Below the pieces are notes generated by a model, which was given only the letters and a program-made list of their open reading frames with translations, was not told the origin of the DNA and ran no database searches. From contig NAOQ01000477.1 of assembly GCA_002751075.1 (NCBI GenBank), positions 1-30,598 on the forward strand: a DNA stretch of 30,598 nt, given 5' to 3'. Position numbers and translations under genes: made by a program. How positions within the stretch are numbered: position 1 is the first letter of the stretch; the number at the start of each line of letters is the position of its first letter. The stretch comes from Ichthyophonus hoferi. Its lineage: Eukaryota; Opisthokonta; Ichthyosporea; Ichthyophonida; Ichthyophonidae. This document shows positions 1 through 12,304 of this stretch, in pieces.

Positions 1-227
1 ACTCGTCTGTTCCCTTTCTGTTTTTTATCTCACTCAAAACATCTACAAAGATATAGCAACTTTAAATACTCTTTAATACAGTTGAGGCACGTTAACTACT
101 CTCCTTTTCTCATAACCTTGTATTTAAATATACACAAGCTAAATGCTAAGTGCTTTTGTATTTTCTGAGATACATATGGAGGGATTAGCTATTCTAAGAG
201 GTTTTCCTATGAGCCTTTTTTATAAAA

Positions 228-505
228 ACATTTTGTCATATATAGCTACATATATAACATATGCAAAGTAGTTAAAGTTATAGTTATCTGATTAATCAAT
301 GCCGGGTTTTACAGTTTTTATATAAAAAATGGCGTATTTATCAATTATAAAAATGCTCTTTTGAGACAGATTGGGGACTCTTGATTGCATAGTAATACTC
401 AATAAATGCTATAGAGTGTTTATTCCAAGTTCTCTGCTTGCAATAGTCAGGCTGCCACCACCCTGAACATGGGCGATATAATTACTACATAAACATGCTG
501 AAAGC
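228..505 (+). repeat. Dispersed repeat, copy 1 (pair with 30180-30455)
   Basis: This segment aligns in the same orientation with the far end of the window. The best-kept blocks are GAGACARATTGGGGACT (from 363) and the block running from CAATAGTC to CTGAACATGG (about 440-470). Small indels differ between the copies, so it is not a conserved reading frame. I cannot name a family. No clear terminal repeats or target-site duplications were seen. Confidence 0.75.
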
Positions 506-1346
506 ATCACATGTAACGTCTATAGATGCTTTTGCACACCTTATAGCTTATGCGCTTGTGATACTAATATTTTTTTTAATATTTACTACTCGTAACTAGA
601 TATGATAACTGGAACATGTGTAAAGAGAGCTCAATATTGCTACGGTTCTTCAGTGAGACTATGCATTCCTAACTAAACATAGCTACATATACAGTATAGG
701 CCACATTGGACATGGTCATATTCAATTAATGACACGTTGTTAATAATATATATAGTATGCTATATCCTAAAAGTATAAAGGCCTTTGTGATAAGAATGTA
801 GTACAAAATAAATGGTTTGCTTTTAATTATCAATTTCTATTTACGCTATTCAATCATCATATAATATAATATATGAGAATGATGATAATCCTTCCAAAGT
901 ATACATATGTACTGAAAGGAAAGCTGTAGTAAATATCAGGTAAAATGAATAACATAGCTATTCAGTTAATAATCATAAACTGGTTGTTGGAAATAAGTAG
1001 AAACAGGACCAGTCCCTGTGACCTATGCCTTTTTATGATTGAGGGAATACACAATGGAGGAGTTTGTAAACGTTTAACCTTGTATATACGGAGTACAGAT
1101 AAGCTAAGATATACTTTCATTATTAAAACAAATCAGCAGAAGTTGTGGACTAAGCCAATAAGGTTGATAAAACTAGGAGAGTGCAGTTGGTTGGGCAGCC
1201 GAACTAAGTATACAATAGTAATTGTTAATAATATTAAGTTAATTTACCTACATAAATAAATATCCAAATAACTAAATATTCCCTTTTCTAACGTTACTAA
1301 AGTAGTTATCCGAATTGCTTACTATACAACTATGGAAAAGAAAAAC

Positions 1347-1382
1347 TGCGATTAAACCCAAAACGACAAGGTTGCGATTAAA
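1347..1382 (+). repeat. Two copies of TGCGATTAAA
   Basis: A perfect 10-base word occurs at 1347-1356 and again at 1373-1382, 26 bp apart, about 335-365 bp upstream of the INTS14 start codon. It could be a paired protein-binding site; that is inference. Confidence 0.5.
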
Positions 1383-1467
1383 ACATGATCGCTATTTTAT
1401 CCATTCAAAGTAATGCTATTTTACTAAAATATATTATTATATAATATATATATGTATATATATTAAT

Positions 1468-1494
1468 CCAATTTGGTGTTTATAATTAACCAAT
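1468..1494 (+). promoter_or_regulatory. Paired CCAAT boxes upstream of INTS14
   Basis: CCAAT occurs at 1468-1472 and 1490-1494, 22 bp apart (about two helical turns) and roughly 220-245 bp before the INTS14 ATG. CCAAT pairs are typical NF-Y sites in animal promoters. The transcription start was not located. Confidence 0.4.
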
Positions 1495-1713
1495 AGGAAT
1501 ATAAGCAACTCTTGCAAACAGTACAAACAATAACTTTACTATTATTTGGTATCACTTGTAGAAGTTGGTGGTGGTAGTGTAGGGAAGGGCAGACCTTATT
1601 TAACTCTGTTAGCAGTTGGCAACCACCTAGTAGCAATATACTATACCATACTAATACTTAATACAGCCTTATACCAAACCTTGCTCCTTCACACTAAAAC
1701 AGCAACAAACAAC

Positions 1714-4700
1714 ATGCCTACTCTTTTTATTGTCGATAATACCCCTGATTTGTTTAAACCTTTGGACCCTATTGATGCTAACCTGCGCATCACCTCCGCA
1801 CAACAAGGTGATTATTTTATTTAACTAAGTGTAAACAGTAATTATTTATACTTAAATGTACATGGGTTAGTATATATATTATAGATATTATAGAATGCCT
1901 GTAAATGTAGGTAAATTATAGCACATAAAAAATCATCCAGGTTTTTATATATATTTTTCTTTCGTATTTGGCTTTTACTTTTTATTTCTTTTTCAGTACT
2001 CTCACTTTTCCAACCCCACCTTCCATAGCATCTCTTTTCCTTAATCACTCCGTCTTTCTCTCCCATGCTTTCTCTTCCCAATATCTTTTTCAACATTTCT
2101 TACTAAAACATTCACCTACACTTCCTTCCTTATTGAAATATTGACATGAGTATATTTGTACTTTGATTATACAATATGCTCATAAGCATAGGTTTTATAG
2201 ATAAATAAATTAGCTTCATAACATACCAGCCTGACAATATTCATTTAAAATTCCATTTATATTATATGCAACACCATTTCCGCTATATACAGATATCTTT
2301 CCTACTCTATCAATTATTTATCTCTAATCCTACTCATTACAACCAACCATCAATAGGGTTACAGATGATTATACGTAACTATAGCACCAAATATGTCCAT
2401 GACGTCATTGGGGTGATAACTAGTAGTCCCCAGGCAGTACCAGTGCTTAATTTCACTAGAGACTATGCTCTGGTTTCACAGACCCTGTAAGTGGTTGGGA
2501 TTCCATATAGGTGCATGTATATATGTGTATTTGGGTATACATGTACGTGTGTATATGTATATGTATATATGTGAATATGTGCATATGTGTAGGTGTATCT
2601 ATGTATATATGCTTATCATGTTGTTAAACATATACCCATGTACCCCTATGTACACCCACACACTCCCTATTTCCCTTTTCCTTCCCTTTCTCCCTCTCTG
2701 CATAGACGACCTACATATCTCACATCATACACTTACTAAACTGATAGCAACATAACCAGCCACTGACCCGCCACCGAATCCCCTTTCTATAGGTTGAATC
2801 TTACACCAGAGACCACTCCTCTCTCCTCATTGGCTATGGCAGCCCTAGCTGTAAAGACATTGGAGGGTTATATAGGAGATCGAGTCACGTGCCATATAAT
2901 ATGGGTCACAGGTCGACCCGAATTACTAGCCAATGGTAGGAGATTATATTATATATATATACTGGTAGGGGTAGAAATGCATGTGTATAAATTATTAAAA
3001 TAATAGCGGGTATACAAGGGGTGTATATTGGCCTACCATCTTAACCTACATATTCTATTGGTTCATTTATAATGCCTGTAGTATGGTGTATATTTACTTA
3101 TATATATTACATTCTCTACCTAACTTTATGACATATATTCTTCTGGGTTTGTATGATTTAATACATCCATGGGGCTTATTTGCTATTATACATACAAACA
3201 CACCCGATATTCCCTATATACATCTATACAACATGGTATGTATATGTGCATATAGATGTAATATACAATAGACCAACCAATACCCCTTCTACATTTATCT
3301 ATCTATCTATCTACCTTTATATCTGTCTGTCTGTCTATCCACCAATCTACCACACTATATATAACATCCAATCAACTCTTCCGCAGCTACCCACTCTATC
3401 CTAGACAATCTTCTTCCATCAGTAACTGCAGACACTAAGGTGTTTATTGTAGCCTATCACAACATAGATCAATCACACCATGTGTTCTGCCCACCAATAA
3501 AATGTCCCTCCGAGGTTACTATATATAGGGTGTACGGGGAAGATGCCCAGGGCAAGGCCACCTTAGCCTACAGCCAATTGGCAGCTAATTGTTGTATCCA
3601 ATCAGATGGGTTGATATGGTCTTTGCTTGACCATTTATGTTTATCGTTGGCTTTGATTGTTTTGATGAGATAGATAAACTATATTAAGGATAAAGGAATA
3701 GATTGAAAATATGCAGAGTCCCATGTAGGAATATATATTTAAATTTTAAAGTAAACCTGTGTATGTATATGTATCTATGGGATGGGTAATATAATACTGA
3801 AACGAAATACACAACATAAACATGCGCACACATACATTGCATACATATATGGAGGGAGAGAGACTGGGTCAGAGATTCTGTCCAAGCAATAGTTGGAACA
3901 TGTACAACCTTAACCAATCACAGATCGACCCTGTCACGTGCAATTAGCATGCGGTGGTCTTACTGGTCCAGTATGTCTCTATCCTGTGCCGTCTGCCGCG
4001 GTATACTCACCTACGTCCGGTAAGCGCTTTATAATTATTTAATTGTAGTTTTACAATTTTTATGTTTATTTGATTGCTCTTATTGCATCGTTTAATTCTT
4101 ATTTTTTTGGTATAGTGTTTATTGTTTGTATTTTGTTTTTTCCTTTAATTTAATTGGTTTAAGAGACCAGCTCATATATATATACCAACATACGTATGTA
4201 TGTATAAGTATGGATGGATGGATGTGCATGTGTAGGTATATATATATGTTTATGTGTACGTCCCTCTATGCATCTAGCTCTATCTGCCCCTCCCCCTCTT
4301 ACCCTCTCCCTCTCCCCCAGGTTTGGTGTACGTCTTACCTGACATTCTTTCTGTCTTTGGGTTTATCAACAGTAAAGATATTAGTAGTTTCCCTATTCAT
4401 AGCCGTCATCAAGTATTAGCCTCCTCATTGGATGAAGATAACAAGGTCCCCTCCCATTGGTTTTTATAAGATATCAGTTTATATTAATGTTTTCAATTGC
4501 TTCATTTCTTTTATTGTAATAATAAGTGGATATACTAAGTTATAATTTTTTCATTAGATCCGCCAATAATGCACCGGTGTATCATTTGATTGAGACCCAT
4601 AGAGACATTATTGGATACTATTCCAACTATGAGAAATATTATATAGTTGTAGTTATGTGTGTACTTGTATATCCGTATGTTTAGATATAAGTGTCCATAT

Positions 4701-7325
4701 ACAGTATCATACATATTATCATACATATATAAACACACAAACCCCCTATCATTATCTCTTTCCTGCACTATCTTATTCGCTTTCTACAGAAAGCCACATG
4801 TCGTTTGCTTCTAGCCGAAAGTTTACGACAAAGCAAGATGGTTGCCTTGGTTACGTTGAAATCTGATTGGCACGCATTGCTTTATTCCCTTAACGACCCC
4901 AATATGCGGAAAAGAACCAGTAATATTTCCTTTCTCTCTAATCCGTGTCCGTCATGGGTTATTATTCTTACTATGTTTCGTTATTAGCTATCAGTTACCT
5001 TTACTCTCATTATATTATTTTCTGAGCCTTTTTTCTGCCATTTAAAATCTTAATGCAATGATATTATTGGATCTATTGAGAGCGCCTTGGCCAATCTGGT
5101 AATAAGGTTGGTTTTAATTTATGGTCAAATAATATTAAATGCCATTATGTGTTTGAATTCGTTGTTATAATTTTAACTTGCATTAAAATTAATATGGCAT
5201 GGCAATTGGCCGCAATATGCTACATTATATTGTAGGAGGGGTGGTCTATGGTATTACTACACTTAGTCTAACTCTATTGGACCTAATGTAGTACAAGTGT
5301 ATTGATTTCTACTTTATCTGTTATCATCCTTTTCATATTTTTTTCTTCTTTTTCCCTATCTTCCCCCCCCCTGTCTATAGCCCTTGTCCTCTCTATCCTC
5401 CTTCCACAGACTAGTATACCCTGGCTTGGTAACCTGGGAGACCTTACGTGCCGAGGGATAAACGGGGGAACCAATGGGAAGGAGATTCCCTTACCCAACA
5501 ACCTCCAACCATCATATGGGATTAAAAATAGTAATATTTATAATAAGGAAACATTAGAGGTGGGTGCATAAATGGTTGCCAAAGGGGACCCATGGAACGA
5601 GAGTATGTTAAATGGATATTTAAATGGTCCCATACCCTGCCTATCATAAGCCTCCTCTTTATCTATGTTTATTCTACAACCAATGAAATTGAACAAATAG
5701 AATGGGAAAGAATATGACTGGTTATCGATGAATTGACTTGCAGGGAAATAGAGCGTATGACCAATGGAAAGGGGGGAGTATGGTGGGAGTGTATGGGTTA
5801 TTGGGTTTTATTTTTAACTCATGGATATTAACAGATATATCTAGCTGGCATATACAGATGTGAATGTATTACTGTGGCTGTAGTGTCTGGTTTAGGGTGG
5901 GGTGTATGTGCGTATGGAGATCATAGACATGTAATATGTATACTGTGATAGATTAAACACATAGTTACAGACGGTGAAATGAAACTGCCGATTTAAATAC
6001 ACAACAAAGCTATCACTTATATATACCATATATAGCTATGCACTTAGCTGTATATACTATATATGGTTATATATCTAACCGTCTTTATTACTTATATTCA
6101 CAGGGTAATTTTAGTAGACTCTCAAAGTATGCAGCTAAACTGGCACAAAAACCAAAGGATCATAGACAACTTTTTACTGCGTAAGTGTATGATAGTACCT
6201 AATATACTATGTTTTTTGTTGTTATTATCTTTATATTTCTCAACTCGACCCTTTTATGACAGCCTTCCTATTTGATATTCTCTTCTAATCATATTGTAAA
6301 TGAAGGGAGAGAGGAGTACGTGTACGTGCGTGGTTTATTTTATTGCATTGTGTACAGTTCTTATATATAAGGTATAGTCTGGTACGATATGGTATATGGT
6401 ATGGTATAGTATAGTATAGTATGGTATCTAATATAATATATATATATATATACGTTTTGTATAGTTGTATAGAGTAACTGGGTAATCAACTTTAAAGAAA
6501 TTGTCAAATAGATAGGATACTAATTGTAAAAAAGAAAGAGAAAGGTCGAAGAAGAAGAATGTTTTATGTGTACGTGTACGTATTTGTGTGTGTATATGTC
6601 TGCAAGCAAAGCAGTGATCATTAATGTAAGTCTGTCATATAAAATATATATAGGGTCAACAAGCTAAATACTCTAGCTACTATCTACCAAATGGACACAC
6701 TGGTGAAAGAGATGGTTCGCATACTAGAGACCCATATGGGGTAAGTATTACACTTAGTTTCTTGGTGTACTTAATTACCTTTTTCTTTTTATAATATTCT
6801 GTCTTAAGCTCGTCCTTTCTATTGGTACGCCTAATTGCTTCTTTCTTTTTTGGTATTTTGTTTTAATCTCTCCTTCTCTATTGGTTGATCTATTTCTTAT
6901 TCTCACCTGTTGTTACATGACATGCACCCTATTATCCTGCTCCCTTACTCTTTATGAAATACTTTTCATAAGAGATAAAACGGCTTGGACTATGATATGA
7001 AGAGCATGGGTTGGTGTTAGCAGAGAGTGAGCGAGAACTAGATGCTAAAAGGGATAAGATAGAAGAGAGTAACTGAGAAGGAGGGAGGGGTTGTACAGTG
7101 GTCAGAGATAACCTTTCTGCTACTTTGGTACACCATGCTAGGCTAGTAGTGTGCGATTATATATGGGTGGGCTCGTATTATCATAAGAAGATGCATGTAT
7201 ATTTATACTGACCACCCTCTCCCCATAATAGAAATATGAATGAAGATAATAAGGGTCGGGTCATCTTACAGGATATCATTACTCAGCTTAACAGTGGCGC
7301 TACAGATATCGTTTTAGAGCCATAA
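1714..7325 (+). CDS. INTS14: Integrator complex subunit 14 (VWA-domain protein), 11 exons
   Basis: INTS14 works with INTS13 and INTS10 in a module of the nuclear Integrator complex, which cleaves snRNAs and nascent Pol II transcripts. Exons: 1714-1807, 2357-2486, 2793-2935, 3387-3593, 3924-4019, 4321-4445, 4790-4957, 5410-5559, 6104-6180, 6654-6740, 7232-7325. All junctions are GT-AG and total 1371 nt (456 aa; human about 518). Landmarks compared with the human protein from memory: MPT start, FTRDY (64-68), an SRH segment in exon 6, MVALV and WHALLYS in exon 7, PWLG in exon 8, and a C-terminal helical region from about residue 372 that begins GNFSRLSKYAAKLAQK. The order is VWA domain, beta-barrel, alpha-helical tail. 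The MIDAS residues look lost: DNTPD at 8-12 and VTG at 113-115. The linker between exons 6 and 7 is about 20 residues shorter than in human. Weaker donors are those of exons 4 (GTATCC), 6 (GTCCCC) and 7 (GTTATT). The start has A at -3. Confidence 0.85.
6371..6427 (+). repeat. GGTAT/AGTAT microsatellite in INTS14 intron 9
   Basis: Imperfect tandem units of GGTAT, GGTATAT and AGTAT fill this stretch, followed by a short TA run at 6435-6452. It is intronic, with no sign of coding. Confidence 0.8.
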
Positions 7326-7754
7326 TGGTGTAGGGTAGCATTGATTATCTATGAAGTATGTATATGCATATGTACATGTATATATTGTTGCGGATATCTA
7401 TTTGTCTATATTGCCATATAATAGTCAATTATTTGCAATCCTACTACCCCAACATTTTTCTGTTGAGGTATTTGTAGACATAAAACGGTTCCATTGCCAG
7501 TTATAAGTAGCCATGTCAGCTGAATTATGTGCACAACATGAACAGGATTTGTATCTCTTAAATGGTTTGAGTTAGTGATCTAACGTAACAATATATTTAT
7601 GCAAGGTAGTATATAATTATAATTATTGTATGAAAGCTCTTGATGATTTGTTAGTAAAGAAAAGAAATTTTAATTTATAATGTAAAACGATATTAAATTA
7701 AGATTCCTGGGACATCAGGTCGACCTGTGGTCATTTTTTTAAGATGGTATGTAT

Positions 7755-7760
7755 AATAAA
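7755..7760 (+). promoter_or_regulatory. Candidate poly(A) signal for INTS14
   Basis: AATAAA lies about 430 bp downstream of the TAA stop. It is the first canonical signal I noticed on this strand after the gene, and assignment rests on position only. Confidence 0.35.
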
Positions 7761-8081
7761 GAGGGAAGAGAATATAATCCATTTCTAGGTCTATTATTCA
7801 CGATAGTTGAAGAAATGGTTGGGTATGTATAGGATGGCCCATTATATAACACGTCAGCTACCTAGTTATATTTATAATTGTGTCGTATCTAATATAGACT
7901 ATATATGATAAATATGGCTTAGAAATAATCTAATATCTTTTGTTCGGTTGTAGGCCCAAGTTCTACCAATAAGCAATTGAACCCCATATGAACAACAGTT
8001 TGGTATAGATGAGTTCAGGAACCAACTGAAGTTTTAAACAAAAATTACTGTAACTGTAGCAATTCCCTATGATCTACACTT

Positions 8082-8087
8082 TTTATT
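8082..8087 (-). promoter_or_regulatory. Candidate poly(A) signal for the aminotransferase-like gene
   Basis: TTTATT on + reads AATAAA on -, 16 bases beyond the stop codon at 8103-8105. The 3' UTR would be very short, as is common in compact genomes. Confidence 0.5.
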
Positions 8088-8102
8088 ATATAGGTCTTAT
8101 GG

Positions 8103-11100
8103 TTAATCTCCGCTAGTTTTTGTAACATTTACCATTAAACTGTAATTTCTACCGAGCATCTTATCCCCAAAGCCTGCCAAAGCCTCCAGATCCACGGACC
8201 CCTGTCGCATTGTATGAATAAGAGTGAATAGTGCATCGCTTGGCATGGCAAACCATTGAAATTGTTTAGCTTTTGCCGGGATTACAGTGTCAGCATATAT
8301 AAAGTCTAGAGAACCTCCCTTGTAATTGACAAGGTGGAGATATTTTTGTGCGCCTGCGTATATTCTCATGGCCTCATCAAGGCTCCGTATTCGAGACTCG
8401 TCATCCCTCAATCTTTGCAAGCAGTAAAGCCAAAAGTTTCCCCTTTTTGACACAAACTTGATGTCGCCTAGGTCACGATGATGGAGTATTTCTTCTTGCT
8501 TGTGATGTTCAAAGTAACCGGTGGTGGGGTCCATACGATAAAGAGGGAGCAATTTCCAACCATAACTTGCTATTTGAAGTATAGACCGAGTAATAAAGTC
8601 TACCTCCTCTGCAGTCTTAAGGCAGTCAAGATTAATCGATACCCAGCCAGGCATAAATCCCCATATATTGTTTTTTTCCACATGTTCTTTCCACTGCTCC
8701 TCCTGCTCAACTGTCATTTTTTTTCCAAATACATGGTCTTTATAACGCCCTCCGGTATATGACTCCGCGTGAGCAACAATGCCATATAGATCTGCTAATA
8801 AAGCAACAACATAGTAGGAATGAAGATACCGTAATTGAGGCCTAGTCGAAAAATCTACACAAATGTTAAAAGAAACAATCCCCCCTTTGTTCTTTTCCAG
8901 ATATTCTGTCTTATCCTGCCCAATTAGCTCTATATTCGGATCTCCACTTACACGTTGGCAGAATGCACTCACATGTCCTCGCTCATAATCTCCCATACGT
9001 GTAGGCCCCACTAGCTGCCTTACGTAATATGCTAGTCCAGTTCGAAGGGCTGGAACGAGAAAAGCCCCGTTGGGATTTACAACGGACCTGGATTCAGTCA
9101 TATATCTCTTGTGTATCATTTCAAAATCTCTTTTAAAGTCATTGGTTGCTAGACCTTCTAAAACTTTATTTGTTATAACAATGGCACTTAACGTGTCATT
9201 ACCTCCAGGATAACGCTGGGGGCAAAGTAGAATTCCTTCATAGCTTGCAACATCCATGATGGCTGCAGATGTAACATTGGTATAATCCCAAAATACCAGG
9301 AACCCGTGTTTATGCAAGATCTGGGTAAAGAGAAGTATGGCAGAAGTTGAGATCAGGCAAGAATAATTAGTAATAATGGTTAAGAAAAAAAGAGATAGAT
9401 AATATGGAAAATGTCTGTCATTGATTCAATCAACAGTTAAGCAAAGGTAAAATGATGGTGACTACAGATAGGTTAGCATAGAAGTACAGTAAGTCAACTT
9501 GAATACAATAATACATAAAAAATAGCATAACTATATATCTCAAGTGGGGATAAATAGGCCAAAGCAGCTAGTAAGGGTGATAATATGAGAAGCGTGGAGG
9601 ATATTATGATTATCTGTATCTACTCACTGCACATTAATACTAGCACATAATGTACGTATTACCCATGAAGCAAATCTTTAAATACACATAAACCCCTTTT
9701 TCAAGAACATTAAAGGAGGTATGGTATTTTTCTAAGTTGACTTTGGCTTATGTGCTCCTACATGTATTACTGGCTGCATATACATATATTTATAAGATAT
9801 TTTTTATGTATAGTTATATTCGTAAGAGGGTATATGCATGATAAAATAACTGTGTGGGTTGGTATATACGTATAGCATTATATTTTGTATATACACGTAT
9901 TGGTAGTTAACTTTATGATATAATTTCTGTGTGTATTGAAATAAATATATTTTACTGGATCTGCGCGTATCAGAAGAGACATTTACCTATAATGGAATAC
10001 ATATGTTTGTTGCATATATATATATATAGCTTTACACATGTTATATGTACATGCTAAACATATATGAATAGTACAGATTCGAACACTCTGTAGCTGTGTA
10101 AATGCCTTTTTCTTGGTAAATATATTTATATACGTGCATTATTGCTGGTCCATGCAATACAAGTATGGGCTTGTTTTCTGCGTGCACAAGATGCATATGG
10201 TGTTACATATTTCTTTTTTCCTGTTTTTGAATTGTATTTTTGGCTTAATATACTGCTCCTATATACCATATTTGTGGGTGTCATTGATGATATGTCGTGT
10301 ACTATACAACCATAAACATATGATATATACATGAAACTACTGATCTGTATATTTGAGGTTAGTATATAGATAGGTATGCGGGAAAAAAAGGAGAAGGAGT
10401 AGAGTAGAGAGGATACCTCTGTAACCTCTTCTATGTTGATTGCAATCCCTGTAATCCTTTCATATGCAGCGAGGCATGCAACTTTCAGTGACCTATGACT
10501 GTACGTATGTGCAATATCTTCTGTTTTATCTAAACTAACACCCCCTTTAATCATGTCTTGAGGGATCAATACTATTTCAGCTACCGTAAGTTCCCATATA
10601 GATAGGTTGGAGTCAAGATCTCCTGGACCAACCAATATTACAGGTATTTCACTATCTGAGAGAGCAAAATTTATGTTATAGTTCTTAATGAGTTGGGGTG
10701 CTCGGATATTAAGGAGATCAATGAGGGCAAGTAATACACCATCTGTACCTGGCTGGCAGAACAATAGCTCATGGCTGTGTACAAGAGGGGTGAGTTTGTG
10801 CACCTCAGACAAAAGGTGGAGGTAAATATTATTGTGATAGTAATCCAAAAACAATTAACACTAAATGTTATGGAAGCAAGTGTCTGTTTTGGTAATACAT
10901 GTTTTAATATTATTAATCAATACTTCTGAGAGAGAAAGAAAAAAGAAAAATAAATATAGGGGGTTTTAAAGGAATATTTCGGTATATATAGCCAAATCTT
11001 ACGTTAATAGACTAGCATTGATGCACTCCATAATCATTTCCTTTGCCTGTTTGACATATCTTCGAGCTTGTGCGCCAAATATAGATGAATTTGATGAGTA

Positions 11101-12304
11101 GTAAGAAAGCCCGGGTCGGACCGAATTACTAATATAAGTCTCAATAAACTCAAGGGTCTGACCAGTACCATTATGAACATGTAATGTTGGGTGAGGCCCA
11201 AAAGGTCCATAGATCAAGTCGTTGCGTCCTATAATATTCTTACGCATAATCTGGATACATAAATAGGAATAAAAATAAAATATAAATAAGGAGAGGATAG
11301 AAATGATGATAGGGAAGATTAGACAGAATGTTGCTTGTAAATTGAGTTCTTATATGCTGGTTATCTATTATTTTGAGAAATGTTGGTATGTATTATATAG
11401 CGTGGATGGCTTTATGCAAGTTAATGGTGTGCTGACTAGTTCGGTAGGCAATGCTGCTTTAATGAAGCGGTATTGATATTTATTGCTCGTATTTTCATTT
11501 TGGTGTAAGTGCATGTGTTTTTGTTTCTATAGGAATGTACATGTGTTTATTGGAAATAGAAATGACTGTCATTGACTTGTTGTAATACAATTCCTTTAGA
11601 ATGAAACTTCTGGTAGTAAATGTTGTCCAACATTCTAACACAAAAGGTTATACTTGTAAATTCAAAATATGCTCTTTCATAAAGTATATATGTATGTATA
11701 GACAAATATAAATAGTCAAATAGTACAAATATAAGTATGCTAAGCATATCAGTTTTTGAACCAGATATATATTTTATACAAGTTATTATATGCATATTAT
11801 CAATAATGTCTAACCAAATTCATGTGCATTAAACAGGAAGATATTTATTTAATAAAACAATATTAAATTAGTTTGCCTTCACCAAAGTAGGTAATAAAGT
11901 ACTTTGAATAAAACATAGGGTTACTTCTGTAACTCAACTTAACCTTGCTTAAAAACAAGTTATTTATAATATGAAAAGGTAATAAATGGATGAAATATAC
12001 GCACGTGTACGAGACCTACTTGTAATAGATCATTGCCTTGCACCAATGCGGCTAGCTCTTCTTCGTCCTTTTTACTAAACAGACTTCGTCCCTTTTCTAG
12101 CTTTGCTCCATTTATGCCTCCAGACAATGTGGCAGTCATCTGGTGTAATTTTGATGCATTTGAAATGGCTGTTGTGGTATTTTGATTATCTGATAACGTT
12201 GCTCTGTTTATTTTTTGGAGCTTGCTATCCCTGGGTTCTGAGGTATGCTGGGATTTGTTTGACCACTTATCCTTTTGGTTAGAAAAAGCTTTAATCATTT
12301 TCAT
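8103..12304 (-). CDS. Class V aminotransferase-like protein, predicted PLP-dead pseudoenzyme, 4 exons
   Basis: Exons in transcript order: 12304-12020, 11250-11003, 10774-10417, 9320-8103; 2109 nt, 702 aa, in phase at every junction. Residues 1-80 are polar (Ser/Asn/Thr/Lys-rich), probably disordered and without similarity. From about residue 82 it follows the uncharacterised class V (SufS/IscS-like) aminotransferase family colinearly: IIGRNDLIYGPFG near 101, VGP then DSN near 226-234, ITG (285-287), LVFWDY with the ring-binding Asp at 309, and a C-terminal KLLPLYRMDPTTG segment. Family active-site residues are replaced: the usual EHHSN is D230-L-D-S-N, the SPHK Schiff-base lysine is Arg333 in CPQRY, and the cysteine-containing loop is AESYTGG (about 482-488). 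The final exon is open for 405 codons, so the protein is maintained rather than decaying. Bacterial relatives are roughly 470-550 aa (from memory). Catalytic inactivity is inference. Confidence 0.85.
9321..10416 (-). other. Intron 3 of the aminotransferase-like gene
   Basis: About 1.1 kb of AT-rich sequence between a GTATCC donor and a TTTACCCAG acceptor. It contains TA runs near 10014-10028 and several imperfect TATG tracts. No nested gene was recognised on either strand. Confidence 0.75.

Larger units (their letters stand above)
1..1713. other. Non-coding region upstream of INTS14
   Basis: I see no recognisable gene here. The stretch is AT-rich, with short open frames (the longest is 104 codons at 945-1259) that have no domain signature and no consistent splice partners. 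It contains one copy of a dispersed repeat, two TGCGATTAAA words and two CCAAT boxes close to the INTS14 start; each is listed separately. Confidence 0.7.
7326..8102. other. Intergenic gap between convergent INTS14 and aminotransferase-like genes
   Basis: No gene is seen. The gap carries candidate poly(A) signals for both neighbours: AATAAA on + at 7755-7760, about 430 bp after the INTS14 stop, and AATAAA on - at 8082-8087, 16 bases past the other stop. The rest is AT-rich without evident structure. Confidence 0.7.

Noticed and set aside
945-1259. 104-codon open frame upstream of INTS14
   Set aside because: No domain signature, no matching splice sites and AT-rich composition like the surroundings.
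2465-2755. 96-codon frame running from INTS14 exon 2 into its intron
   Set aside because: It reads a TATG-rich intron, whereas the GTAAGT donor at 2487 followed by exon 3 restores similarity to INTS14.
4559-4680. Open stretch starting SANNAP as an INTS14 exon
   Set aside because: Joining it to exon 6 breaks phase or creates a stop with the available acceptors, so it was left out of the model.
10070-10100. GATTCGAAC resembling a tRNA T-arm on the - strand
   Set aside because: The T-stem does not pair and no acceptor or anticodon arm can be drawn.
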